Assembly (NCBI GenBank): GCA_046729975.1
Contig: JBKPHS010000191.1
Location: forward strand, 1 to 29,226
DNA: 29,226 nucleotides
Reading direction: 5' to 3'
From: JBKPHS01 sp046729975
GTDB lineage: Bacteria > Actinomycetota > Thermoleophilia > Solirubrobacterales > Thermoleophilaceae
In this document: positions 1 to 7,561 of the stretch, piece after piece
Numbering within the stretch: position 1 is the first letter of the stretch
Layout of the letters: the number at the start of each line of letters is the position of its first letter
Translations under genes and position numbers: made by a program
The notes under the pieces: model-generated
What the model was told of the DNA's origin: nothing
The model's database searches: none
The model's input: only the letters and a program-made list of their open reading frames with translations

Positions 1-69
1 TCCGGAGGACCGGCTGACGCGCAGGTCGACCTCGGACAGCGGGATCTCGACCCCGCGCGCGACCACCAT
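1..69 (-). CDS. arfB: ArfB-like peptidyl-tRNA hydrolase / RF-1 domain protein, N-terminal fragment
   Basis: Only the first 23 codons lie in the window. Read on the minus strand from ATG at 69 they contain IPLSEVDLR followed by SRSSG. This matches the beginning of stand-alone class-I release-factor-domain proteins (ArfB/YaeJ type), where this stretch runs directly into the catalytic GGQ loop. That loop would lie just beyond the window edge. Such proteins hydrolyse peptidyl-tRNA on stalled ribosomes. An in-frame GTG at 81 is an alternative start. The gene is divergent from the rhodanese gene, leaving about 50-60 bp between the two starts. The assignment rests on a short match, so the GGQ motif must be confirmed in the flanking sequence. 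Confidence 0.6.
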   Translation of the reverse strand, partial: MVVARGVEIPLSEVDLRVSRSSG

Positions 70-113
70 CGGATCGTCCACAGCCGCAAGCTTGGCAGCC
101 GGACCCGTGCTGG

Positions 114-119
114 TACTTT
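114..119 (+). promoter_or_regulatory. -10 element (TACTTT) of a leaderless promoter for the rhodanese gene
   Basis: TACTTT fits the actinobacterial -10 consensus TANNNT and ends exactly 9 bp before the rhodanese ATG at 129. No Shine-Dalgarno sequence precedes that ATG. The same spacing recurs before five other genes in this window, supporting a transcript that begins at or within a few bases of the start codon. Confidence 0.55.
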
Positions 120-128
120 GCCTGCCCG

Positions 129-482
129 ATGTCCACGGAGACCGAATTGCCGCCCGAGCGGGCGGCCGAGCTGATCGACGCGGACGCCGAGCTGGTCGAC
201 GTTCGCACGGACGAAGAGCACGCCGCCGGCCGCATACCCGGGGCACGGCACATCCCGCTCGACCGCCTTCAGGCCGAGGCCGAGGCCCTCGACCGCGGAC
301 GCCCGATCGTCCTCTACTGCCGTGGCGGGGACCGCTCGGCCGTGGCTGCGGCGGCGTTCCGCGCATCGGGCTCGGATGCCTACAGCATCGCTGGCGGGCT
401 GCTTGCCTGGGCGGAGCAGGGCCGCGCGCTCGAGCCCGAGGGCGGAGAGGTCGTGGCCCGCAGCGGCCTGCCCGACCGTTGA
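129..482 (+). CDS. Single-domain rhodanese-like sulfurtransferase
   Basis: A 117-residue protein consisting of one rhodanese domain. The active-site loop is CRGGDRS (Cys64-Ser70), close to the CRxGxRS pattern of catalytically competent rhodaneses, and the domain opening ELVDVRTDEEHAAGRIPGA is typical. Such proteins carry sulfane sulfur as a cysteine persulfide in the cytoplasm. No signal peptide or membrane segment is visible. It lies immediately upstream of sulfite and APS reductase genes, so a role in handling reduced sulfur is a reasonable inference. The 123-bp gap to the next gene contains its own promoter and operator, so it is probably not simply the first gene of that operon. The start is supported by a TANNNT element 9 bp upstream. 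Confidence 0.85.
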   Translation: MSTETELPPERAAELIDADAELVDVRTDEEHAAGRIPGARHIPLDRLQAEAEALDRGRPIVLYCRGGDRSAVAAAAFRASGSDAYSIAGGLLAWAEQGRALEPEGGEVVARSGLPDR

Positions 483-516
483 GCAAGAACGCGCTCCGCT
501 AAAGGGCTCCAGCCGA

Positions 517-549
517 AATACCCGAAAACCAATCGGGTATTGGTATATT
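517..549 (+). promoter_or_regulatory. Palindromic operator and -10 element upstream of the sulfur-assimilation operon
   Basis: A perfect 9-bp inverted repeat, AATACCCGA (517-525) and TCGGGTATT (533-541), is separated by 7 bp. A second nested repeat, ACCAAT (528-533) and ATTGGT (539-544), overlaps it. A -10-like TATATT lies at 544-549, so a bound regulator would block the promoter. The stretch is clearly more AT-rich than its surroundings. The ATACCCGA...TCGGGTAT form resembles operators of Rrf2-family regulators (IscR, RirA, CymR type), some of which control sulfur or Fe-S genes; that identity is inference. No T-tract follows, so a terminator for the rhodanese gene is less likely. Confidence 0.6.
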
Positions 550-605
550 GCCGCGACGCCGCAGGCCGGCGAGGACGACGTTCTCGGCCACAGGAGACAA
601 CCAGC

Positions 606-2447
606 ATGGAACCGACCGCCGCCCCGACCAGCGACACGAAGCGAGGCAGGAAGGGCTCACTCGAGAACCCGGAGCTCTACGAGGATGTCCCCGGGCACGT
701 GATCCCGGTGCTGGAGCGCGAGTTCGACGACTTCGACACCGAGGCCGGCAAGTTCCTTCGCGGCGAGCAGCGGGAGGAGCAGTTCATCGGCTTCCGCCTG
801 AAGCAGGGCGTGTACGGCCAGCGCCAGGCCGAGCGGCAGATGATTCGCGTGAAGCTGCCCTTCGGCGGCGTCACCCCGGAGCAGCTCGAGGCGTTCGCCG
901 ACGTCGCCGAGCAGTTCACGCCGCTGCGCAAGGGTCACATCACCACCCGGCAGAATATCCAGTACCACCACGTGCCGCTGCCCGACGCCGCCAAGGCGAT
1001 CCGCCTCATGGGCGAGTCGGGGTTGTCCACGCGGGAGGCCTGCGGCAACACGGTTCGGAACGTCACGGGCGACCCCTACGCGGGCCTGAGCGAGGGCGAG
1101 CTCTTCGACATCACGCCGTACGCGGGCGCGTTCGTGCGCTATTTCGTCCGCAACGACGTCTGCCAGCTCCTGCCGCGGAAGTTCAAGGTCGCCTTCACGG
1201 CCACCGACGAGGACAGAGCGGTCACGGGCATTCACGACCTCGGCTTCCTGCCGCGTATCCGCGAGATCGACGGTCGGGAGGTGCGCGGGGTCGAGATTCG
1301 TACCGGCGGCGGCACCTCAATCATGCCGCGGGTCGGCAGCGCCCTGTTCGAGTTCGTGCAGGTCGACAACGGCGACTACCTGAAGGTCTCCGAGGCCGTG
1401 CTCCGGATCTTCGACCGCCAGGAGGAGCTGCGCGCCAACCGCCAGCGGGCGCGGATCAAGTTCCTCGTCGACAAGGTCGGGATCGACGCCTTCCGGGAGA
1501 TGGTCGAGGAGGAGCTCGGCGGCGACTGGGTCGCCGAGCGCGACTTCACACCCGACGAGCTGCTGTTCGGCCATGAGGAGGAGTCGAACGCCCCGGCGGC
1601 GCCGGCCAGCTACGGCTCGCCGAACGGCGACAACCGCGAGTTCGACCGCTTCGTCGAGGCCAACGTGCGTCCGCAGCGCCAGCCCGGCTTTTCTGCGGTC
1701 GAGGTGAAGGTCACGCGCGGCGACCTCACGCCCGAGCAGTTCCGCGGGCTCGCCGCGATCATGCGCGACCACACCGGCGGCTACGCCCGCACGAGCATCC
1801 AGCAGAACGTCGTGCTGCGGTGGGTACGCGACGAGTCCCTCTACGACGTCTGGATCCGCCTGCGCGAGCTCGGCCTGGGCGACCCCGGGTCACACGAGAT
1901 CACCGACGTCGTGAGCTGCCCCGGCACGGACAGCTGCAAGCTGGGCATCACCAGCTCCATGGGCCTGAACCAGGCCGTGGAGGAGCGGCTCGAGGCGATG
2001 GCGATCGACGACCCGCTGACCAAGCGGATCCACATCAAGATGAGCGGCTGCCCGAACGGCTGCAGTCAGCACCACATCGCCAACATCGGGTTCTACGGGG
2101 CGTCGATGAAGGTCGGCGACCGGCAGATACCCGCCTACGTCGCGCACGTCGGCGGGGCCTACGACGGCGGGGCCGTCGCGATGGGGCAGCGGCTCAAGGT
2201 CCGCCTGCCGGCCAAGCGCGTGCCCGAGGCCGTCGAGCGCTGGGTCCGCTACTACGAGCGCGGCCGCGAGGACGGCGAGGAGTTCAATGACTTCGTCGCT
2301 CGCACCGGTCTCGAGGGATTTCAGGACGAGGTCAAGGACCTGGCCATGCCGCTGGAGTTCAACCTCGAGAACATGGAGCACTTCATCGACTGGAACCGCC
2401 ACGACCCGTTCAAGGTCGAGCGCGGTGAGGGCGAGTGCGCGGTCTAG
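606..2447 (+). CDS. sirA: Ferredoxin-dependent assimilatory sulfite reductase (siroheme, [4Fe-4S])
   Basis: A 613-residue protein of the nitrite/sulfite reductase family with two ferrodoxin-like half-domain repeats. TTRQNIQYHHVPL (about 113-125) lies in the first half. The cluster and siroheme ligands are CPGTDSC (Cys438, Cys444) and SGCPNGC (Cys482, Cys486). It catalyses six-electron reduction of sulfite to sulfide in the cytoplasm using ferredoxin. Tyr70 in GVYGQRQ and Cys146 in EACGNTVRN may correspond to the Tyr-Cys crosslink pair known from the M. tuberculosis enzyme (inference). Sulfite rather than nitrite is favoured because cysH follows after one base, as in the mycobacterial sirA-cysH pair. 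ATG at 606 is chosen because AGGAG lies 9 bp upstream; an in-frame start near 540 would fall inside the operator. Confidence 0.88.
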   Translation: MEPTAAPTSDTKRGRKGSLENPELYEDVPGHVIPVLEREFDDFDTEAGKFLRGEQREEQFIGFRLKQGVYGQRQAERQMIRVKLPFGGVTPEQLEAFADVAEQFTPLRKGHITTRQNIQYHHVPLPDAAKAIRLMGESGLSTREACGNTVRNVTGDPYAGLSEGELFDITPYAGAFVRYFVRNDVCQLLPRKFKVAFTATDEDRAVTGIHDLGFLPRIREIDGREVRGVEIRTGGGTSIMPRVGSALFEFVQVDNGDYLKVSEAVLRIFDRQEELRANRQRARIKFLVDKVGIDAFREMVEEELGGDWVAERDFTPDELLFGHEEESNAPAAPASYGSPNGDNREFDRFVEANVRPQRQPGFSAVEVKVTRGDLTPEQFRGLAAIMRDHTGGYARTSIQQNVVLRWVRDESLYDVWIRLRELGLGDPGSHEITDVVSCPGTDSCKLGITSSMGLNQAVEERLEAMAIDDPLTKRIHIKMSGCPNGCSQHHIANIGFYGASMKVGDRQIPAYVAHVGGAYDGGAVAMGQRLKVRLPAKRVPEAVERWVRYYERGREDGEEFNDFVARTGLEGFQDEVKDLAMPLEFNLENMEHFIDWNRHDPFKVERGEGECAV

Positions 2448-2448
2448 C

Positions 2449-3105
2449 GTGGCGGTAGCCCCGGCACCCGACCTAGAGCGCCTCGCCGCCGAGGACCTGC
2501 TCGCCTACGTGGCCGAGCGGCATCACCCGCGCCTGTACGTGGCCTGCTCCTTCCAGAAGGAGGCCACCGTGATCATGGACATGCTCGTGCGGATCGAGCC
2601 CGAGGCGCGCTTCTTCACACTCGACACGGGCGTGCTGTTCCCGGAGACCTACGAGACCTGGCGCGCCCTCGAGCAGCGCTATGGCGTCAAGGTCGACGTC
2701 TACCAGGGCATGAGCCTCGCCCGCCAGGCGCAGCTGCACGGCGACGAGCTCTGGAACCGCGATCCCGACGCGTGCTGCGGCATTCGCAAGGTCGAGCCGC
2801 TGAAGGACGCGCTGTCGCAGGTGGACTGCTGGGTGGCCGGCCTGCGGCGCGACCAGTCGCCCACCCGCGCGGACACGCCGAAGCTCCACTGGGACGAGAA
2901 GCACGGCCTCTGGAAGGCAAATCCCCTCGCCGACTGGACCGAGAAGGACGTCTGGAGCTACATCGCCCGGCACGAGCTGCCGTACAACCCGCTGCACGAC
3001 CGCGGCTACGCGTCGATCAGCTGCACCCACTGCACGCTGCCGAGCGAGGGCCGCGACGGGCGCTGGGCCGGCGACAGCAAGCTCGAGTGCGGGCTACACG
3101 GCTGA
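2449..3105 (+). CDS. cysH: Adenylyl-sulfate (APS) reductase, [4Fe-4S] type
   Basis: A 218-residue PAPS-reductase-family enzyme. It reduces adenylyl sulfate to sulfite and AMP using thioredoxin, supplying the upstream sulfite reductase. The Cys pair CC (109-110), CTHC (192-195) and the catalytic ECGLH (Cys214) near the C-terminus are all present. The CC...CxxC set ligates a [4Fe-4S] cluster and marks the APS-specific rather than PAPS-specific subgroup. The nucleotide-binding portion starts at ACSFQKEATV, followed by TLDTGVLFPETY. The GTG start follows the sirA TAG after a single base, so the two genes are almost certainly cotranscribed and translationally coupled. Upstream codons in the same frame overlap sirA and look unlike the family. 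Confidence 0.93.
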   Translation: MAVAPAPDLERLAAEDLLAYVAERHHPRLYVACSFQKEATVIMDMLVRIEPEARFFTLDTGVLFPETYETWRALEQRYGVKVDVYQGMSLARQAQLHGDELWNRDPDACCGIRKVEPLKDALSQVDCWVAGLRRDQSPTRADTPKLHWDEKHGLWKANPLADWTEKDVWSYIARHELPYNPLHDRGYASISCTHCTLPSEGRDGRWAGDSKLECGLHG

Positions 3106-3109
3106 CGCC

Positions 3110-4005
3110 GTGGACCCGCTGCTGATCGTCTTCGGGCTGGGAGTGGGCATGCTGGTCGGCCTGACCGGCATGGGCGGCGGCTCGCTGATGACGCCGCTCC
3201 TGATCCTGGTGTTCGGCGTCAAGCCGGTCACGGCGATCGGCACCGATCTCGCGTACGCGGCGGTCACGAAGACCGTCGGCGGCCTCAAGCACTTCCGGCA
3301 GCGGACCGTCGAGCTCGGGCTCTCGACCTGGATGGCGCTTGGCTCGGTGCCCGCCGCGATCGGCGGCGTCTACGTGCTCGCCGCCCTGGAGCGCGCCCAC
3401 GGCGACGACTTCGACGAGCTGCTGCTCACACTGCTCGCGGCCGCGCTGCTGTTCACGGGGTCGCGGTCCTCGCGCGGGCGCTGTTCCTGCCGAAGCTCGT
3501 GCAGCGAGAACGCGAGCACGTGGAGCTCGATGCGCGCCACAAGCTCGCCGCCGTCGCGATCGGCGTGTTCGTCGGCTTCGTGCTCGGGGTCACCTCGGCA
3601 GGGAGCGGCGCGTTGATCGCGGTCGCATTGATTCTGGTCTTCCGGCTCGTGCCGACTCGCGTCGTCGGCACGGATGTCTTCCATGCCGCGCTGCTGCTTT
3701 GGGCTGCCGCGATCGCGCACGTGGTCGCCGGCAACGTGGACTGGGCCCTCGCCGGAACGATCCTGATCGGCTCGGTGCCCGGCGTCTGGATCGGCAGCCA
3801 CTGGTCCGTGCGGCTGCCGGTGGCGACCTTGCGCACCGCGCTCGGGATCGTGCTGGTCGGGTCGGCTCTGGGCCTCCTGTCGAAGGCCGGCGTGGGGGTG
3901 CCGGCGCCGCTGCTCGCCGCCGTGCCGGTGGTGCTCGCGGCCGTCGTCGGCGCCCAGCAGCTCGTCCGCCGAGCGCGGCAGCCCCTGCCTCAGCCCGAGC
4001 CGTAG
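3110..4005 (+). pseudogene. TauE/SafE-family (DUF81) sulfur-anion permease, frameshifted
   Basis: Two overlapping reading frames together encode one multi-pass membrane protein of about 298 residues. The first part (from GTG 3110) has the family N-terminus with GLTGMGGGSLMTPLL. The second part, in another frame, has the internal repeat counterpart GVTSAGSGALIAVALI and ends at 4005. Adding one base in the GGGG run at 3457-3460 joins them smoothly (LLFTG then VAVLARALFLPK), so a one-base loss is the likely event. The family exports or imports sulfite, sulfonates or sulfate. A TauE-like CysZ sits in the Corynebacterium glutamicum cys cluster, so a sulfate or sulfite permease role fits, 4 bp after cysH. 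It could be a real mutation, a sequencing error or, less likely, programmed -1 frameshifting. Confidence 0.8.
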
Positions 4006-4162
4006 CTGCCCGCGGCCCGCCGGACGTGGACGGACCGGCCTCGACGGGCCTTGTGTCCAGCGCGAGATTCCTGGACGTATGTCCCATTGCGCGTGCCTCC
4101 AACCGGGGCGATACCGGGTGAACCGAGGGGCGGGAGGCGCCTCGCGGATCACACGAAACGTA
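4006..4162 (+). other. Intergenic region and possible structured 5' leader of the c-di-GMP gene
   Basis: A 157-bp non-coding gap. An 8-bp stem can form between GTGCCTCC (4093-4100) and GGAGGCGC (4133-4140), with a C/G-rich loop, ending 22 bp before the next ATG. It does not show the conserved elements of c-di-GMP riboswitch classes. No good promoter was recognised. Confidence 0.25.
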
Positions 4163-6256
4163 ATGACTCCTTCGCCGAAGATCCGCCGAGTCATCGCCGC
4201 TCTCCAGGCGCTGACCCTGGCCGCCCTGATGGCCTACCTCGCCCAGGCCGGACTCGGAATCGCGCCGTCGCTCGACGCCTTCTTCCAGAGCTGGGTCTAC
4301 GACGGCATCGTGGTCTGCTCGGCGCTGCTGTGCCTGGCCCGCGCGGCACTGGTCCCGGCACAGCGGCGCGCGTGGCTCGCGATGGGGGTCGGCCTTGCGG
4401 CCTGGTCGGCCGGCGAGATCCACTACTCGCTCTACATCGAGGGCGTCGAGCTGCCGCCGTATCCCTCACTCGGCGACTACTTCTTCCTGGCCTTCTACCC
4501 GGCGAGCTACGTGGCGCTGCTGCTGCTCGTGCCGGGCGGTGTGCGTCGCTACCACGCGAGCCTCTGGCTCGATGGCATGGTGGCGGGCTTCGCGATCGCG
4601 GCCGTCGGGGCGGCGATCCTGCTCGAGCCGATCATCAGCACGACCGGGGGCGCGACCGCCGCCGTCGTCACCGACCTGGCCTACCCCGTGGGCGACCTCC
4701 TGCTGCTCGCGCTCGTGGTCGGCGCCTTCGCGCTCGCCGGCTGGCGACCCGGGCGCGCCTGGGCGCTCATCGGCGCGGGTCTCGGCACAGCGGCGATCGC
4801 GGACGGGCTGTTCGTCTACACGAACGCGAAGGGGATCTACGCGGAGGGCAGCATCCTCGACGCGCTCTGGCCGGCGGCGACGCTCCTGATCGGGTGGGCG
4901 GCCTGGGAGCCCGTGCGGCAGACCCTGCCCGGGAAGGCACCCGGCTGGCGGCTGTTCCTGGTCCCCTCGATGTTCGCGCTCACGGCTCTCGGCCTGCTCA
5001 TCTTCGATCACGTCCATCCGATCAACGCCCCCGCCGTGACGCTCGCCGCGGCGACGCTCGCGGCGGTGATCGTGCGCATGGGCATGACCTTCGGCGAGAA
5101 CCTGCGGATGGTCGCGGAGAGCCGGCGCGAGGCGCTCACCGACGCCCTGACCGGCCTCGGCAACCGGCGCAGCCTCGAGCTCGACCTCGGCACAGCGGTC
5201 GAGGACGCGACTTCCGACTCGCCCCGCCTGCTCGTCCTCTACGACCTCGACGGCTTCAAGCGCTACAACGACACCTTCGGGCATCCAGCGGGCGACGCCT
5301 TGCTGGCCCGTCTCGGAGGCAAGCTCGACGCGGCGGTCCACTCGCACGGCAGGGCCTACCGGCTCGGAGGTGACGAGTTCTGCGCACTCCTGACCGTCGA
5401 GTCCCCTGGACCGGAGACCGCCATCGCGGCGACCTTGGCGGCTCTCTCCGACGAGGGCGAGGGCTTCAGCATCGGGACCTCCTTCGGGACGGTCGTGCTC
5501 CCGCATCAGGCGAGCGACGCGCAGAGCGCCCTCCAGGTCGCCGACCAGCGTCTCTACTCGGACAAGACGAGCCGCCGGAACTCGAGCGCGAACCAGCAGG
5601 CGCGCGACGTCCTGCTCCAGGTGCTCTACGAGCGCGAGCCCGACCTGCGCCAGCACGTGACCGGCGTCGCCGCGCTCGCGGTAGACGTTGCTCGCAAGCT
5701 CGGCCTGGAGGGAGAGGAGCTCGACGAGGTGGCCCGCGCCGGCGAGCTCCACGACATCGGCAAGATGGCCATCCCCGACGCGATCCTGCAGCGTCCCGGA
5801 CCCCTCAACGAGGTCGAGTGGCGCCTGATGCACCAGCACACGGTGCTGGGCGAGCGCATGCTGATGGCCGCCCCCGCGCTGGCGCCGGTCGCCCGGCTGG
5901 TCCGCGCGAGCCACGAGTGCTACGACGGCAAGGGTTATCCGGACGGCCTCAAGGGCGAGCACATCCCGCTCGGCTCGCGCATCGTCGCGGTCTGCGACGC
6001 CTTCCACGCGATGACCTCGGACCGTCCCTACTGCCAAGCCGTGTCCGCCGAGGAGGCGCTGCTCGAGCTCCGGCGCTGCGCGGGCACGCAGTTCGACCCG
6101 CGCGTGGTAACCGCGTTCCACGAGGTCATGGCCGACGTGCCGGCCGACCCGCACGACGCTGACGATCTTTTCGAAACCAACGGTTGGACGCCGGAGTGGT
6201 CGCCTGCAGAGGTGGTCGCGAACGCTCGGCCCATGAACAGAGGAGTAACGCCATGA
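4163..6256 (+). CDS. Membrane-bound GGDEF + HD-GYP dual c-di-GMP enzyme
   Basis: A 697-residue protein. Residues 1-310 form about eight to nine hydrophobic segments (an integral-membrane sensor of no recognised class). A GGDEF domain follows (about 320-470) with TGLGNRR, a metal-site DLDGF (361-365) and intact GGDEF (402-406). An HD-GYP domain (about 480-660) follows with HDIGK (530-534) and HECYDGKGYP (584-593). Family knowledge predicts both c-di-GMP synthesis and hydrolysis. The inhibitory RxxD I-site position before GGDEF reads HSHG, so feedback inhibition is probably absent. The HHE of the HD-GYP signature is SHE. ATG at 4163 gives a membrane-type N-terminus; an in-frame ATG at 4079 adds 28 residues. 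The stop overlaps the next start (ATGA). Confidence 0.85.
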   Translation: MTPSPKIRRVIAALQALTLAALMAYLAQAGLGIAPSLDAFFQSWVYDGIVVCSALLCLARAALVPAQRRAWLAMGVGLAAWSAGEIHYSLYIEGVELPPYPSLGDYFFLAFYPASYVALLLLVPGGVRRYHASLWLDGMVAGFAIAAVGAAILLEPIISTTGGATAAVVTDLAYPVGDLLLLALVVGAFALAGWRPGRAWALIGAGLGTAAIADGLFVYTNAKGIYAEGSILDALWPAATLLIGWAAWEPVRQTLPGKAPGWRLFLVPSMFALTALGLLIFDHVHPINAPAVTLAAATLAAVIVRMGMTFGENLRMVAESRREALTDALTGLGNRRSLELDLGTAVEDATSDSPRLLVLYDLDGFKRYNDTFGHPAGDALLARLGGKLDAAVHSHGRAYRLGGDEFCALLTVESPGPETAIAATLAALSDEGEGFSIGTSFGTVVLPHQASDAQSALQVADQRLYSDKTSRRNSSANQQARDVLLQVLYEREPDLRQHVTGVAALAVDVARKLGLEGEELDEVARAGELHDIGKMAIPDAILQRPGPLNEVEWRLMHQHTVLGERMLMAAPALAPVARLVRASHECYDGKGYPDGLKGEHIPLGSRIVAVCDAFHAMTSDRPYCQAVSAEEALLELRRCAGTQFDPRVVTAFHEVMADVPADPHDADDLFETNGWTPEWSPAEVVANARPMNRGVTP

Positions 6257-7458
6257 CCAACCTCCATCGCGCCCGGACGCGCCTGTGCCGCGGCGCCGGG
6301 CTGACTGCTGTCCTCGCGCTCCTGGCCCTCGCGGGCCCGGCCTCCGGATGGGCGGCCACGACCGTGTCGGTGAACTCCGGCAAGCTGCAATTCGACAGCA
6401 ACGGCAACGTCGCCAACGACGTGGCGGTCTCGCTGACCGGAGGCAACTACGTGATCGAGGACCTGGGCGACAACGTCGGGACCTCCGCTCCGTGCTCGCC
6501 GCTCGCGGCGAACCGCGTCAGTTGTCCGCAGTCGGGGATAACGAGCCTCTGGCTCGACGGCGGCAACGCCGACGACACCATTCGCGCCACCACGCCAACG
6601 CCGGCGGTCCTGCTGGGCGGCAACGGCAACGACTCACTGGTGGGCGGAAGCGGCGACGACTGGCTCGACGGCGCCGCCGGCGCCGATTCGTTCTCGGGCG
6701 GTGAGGGCCGCGACAGCGTCGGGTACTGGTGGTACTCGTTCCCCGTCAACGTCACTCTCGACGGCGTCGCCGACGACGGCGCCGCAGGCTTCGAGTTCGA
6801 CAACGTGCGCGAGGACGTCGAGGACGTCTATGGCGGGACCGCCAATGACGTGATCGTCGGAAGCTCCGCGGCCAACACGCTGGACGGCGGCGCAGGCGCC
6901 GACACCGTCTTTGCCCGCGACGACGACGCGGACGGCGTGGACTGCGGAGCCGATTCGGATACCGCCGAGGCCGACCATGCGGACTCGGTGGCGGACTGCG
7001 AGACCGTCGACCTGCCGTCCGTGGCTGCGACGGTCACGCCGCCGCTGCCGCCCGTGACCGGCGACTCGCCGGCGGAGGACCGCTCGTTCGTCGTGGAGAT
7101 CGCCGACCGGCCGCTGCAGCTCGACGACGGCTACGTGCTCGTGCCGGTCAGCTGCCCCAAGACGCGGCAGACGGCATGCCGGGGCCGGATCGTCCTGGAC
7201 TCGCCGCGGAGCGTCGCTTCGATCGCGCGCCGCGGGGGCGGTACGCGCCTGGGCAGCAAGGACTACGCGGTCAAGCCGGGGACGAAGAAGACCGTCAAGG
7301 TCAAGCTGTCCCGGCGCGGCGGGCGGCTCGTGCAGCAGACGCTCAGCAAGGGCCGCAAGAAGCTCCCGGTCAAGGTCAAGATGGCCCGGCGAGGGGGCGG
7401 CAGCTCGACAACCGTCAAGCGCCAGATCGCCCTCAAGCGCAAGAGCGCGCGCTCCTGA
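6253..7458 (+). CDS. Secreted protein with RTX/hemolysin-type calcium-binding repeats
   Basis: A 401-residue exported protein with an N-terminal signal peptide (basic start, hydrophobic core about 15-30, likely cleavage near Ala34). Degenerate glycine/aspartate nonapeptides such as GGNGNDSL, GGSGDDWLDG and GGAGADTVF occur at about 121-152 and 211-221, as in RTX-type Ca2+-binding beta-rolls. The C-terminal third is rich in Lys/Arg (RRGGG repeats) and might bind envelope polymers. There are too few repeats for a classical RTX toxin, and no enzymatic domain was recognised. The ATG overlaps the stop of the GGDEF/HD-GYP gene, with AGAGGAG upstream, so translation is coupled. This invites a c-di-GMP-linked surface role (inference). 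Confidence 0.75.
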   Translation: MTNLHRARTRLCRGAGLTAVLALLALAGPASGWAATTVSVNSGKLQFDSNGNVANDVAVSLTGGNYVIEDLGDNVGTSAPCSPLAANRVSCPQSGITSLWLDGGNADDTIRATTPTPAVLLGGNGNDSLVGGSGDDWLDGAAGADSFSGGEGRDSVGYWWYSFPVNVTLDGVADDGAAGFEFDNVREDVEDVYGGTANDVIVGSSAANTLDGGAGADTVFARDDDADGVDCGADSDTAEADHADSVADCETVDLPSVAATVTPPLPPVTGDSPAEDRSFVVEIADRPLQLDDGYVLVPVSCPKTRQTACRGRIVLDSPRSVASIARRGGGTRLGSKDYAVKPGTKKTVKVKLSRRGGRLVQQTLSKGRKKLPVKVKMARRGGGSSTTVKRQIALKRKSARS

Positions 7459-7477
7459 GGCTCGCGTGACGGCAGGG

Positions 7478-7509
7478 GCCCGGGCGGAGCTCTTCGCTCC
7501 CGCCCGGGC
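7478..7509 (+). terminator. GC-rich terminator hairpin after the RTX-like gene
   Basis: Arms GCCCGGGCGGAGC (7478-7490) and GCTCCCGCCCGGGC (7496-7509) pair with a single bulged base around a 5-nt loop, about 20 bp after the stop codon. There is no U-tract, as is common in actinobacteria. Confidence 0.7.
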
Positions 7510-7546
7510 TCCCGCGTGCCCGGCCCCGTCCGCGCGGCCCGCCGAC

Positions 7547-7552
7547 TAACCT
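7547..7552 (+). promoter_or_regulatory. -10 element (TAACCT) of a leaderless promoter for the carboxylase gene
   Basis: TAACCT matches TANNNT and ends 9 bp before the GTG at 7562. No Shine-Dalgarno motif is present. The position just after a terminator hairpin supports a fresh transcription start. Confidence 0.55.
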
Positions 7553-7561
7553 TGCCGCGCC

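Noticed and set aside
513..549. Intrinsic terminator for the rhodanese gene
   Set aside because: The inverted repeat is short and AT-containing with no T-tract, and it overlaps a -10 element; an operator explains it better.
606..2447. Nitrite reductase as the product
   Set aside because: Family motifs do not separate the two, but the adjacent APS reductase and TauE-type permease and the absence of nitrate genes favour sulfite reductase.
4079..4162. c-di-GMP riboswitch before the GGDEF gene
   Set aside because: None of the conserved bases or the tetraloop/receptor layout of known classes is visible; kept only as a weak structured-leader note.
4466..6154. 562-residue minus-strand open frame opposite the GGDEF/HD-GYP gene
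   Set aside because: Low-complexity Arg/Glu/Val sequence with no motifs, while the plus strand has intact GGDEF and HD-GYP sites.
6253..7458. RTX toxin
   Set aside because: Only a few degenerate repeats, an N-terminal signal peptide and no type I secretion genes; a structural surface protein is more likely.
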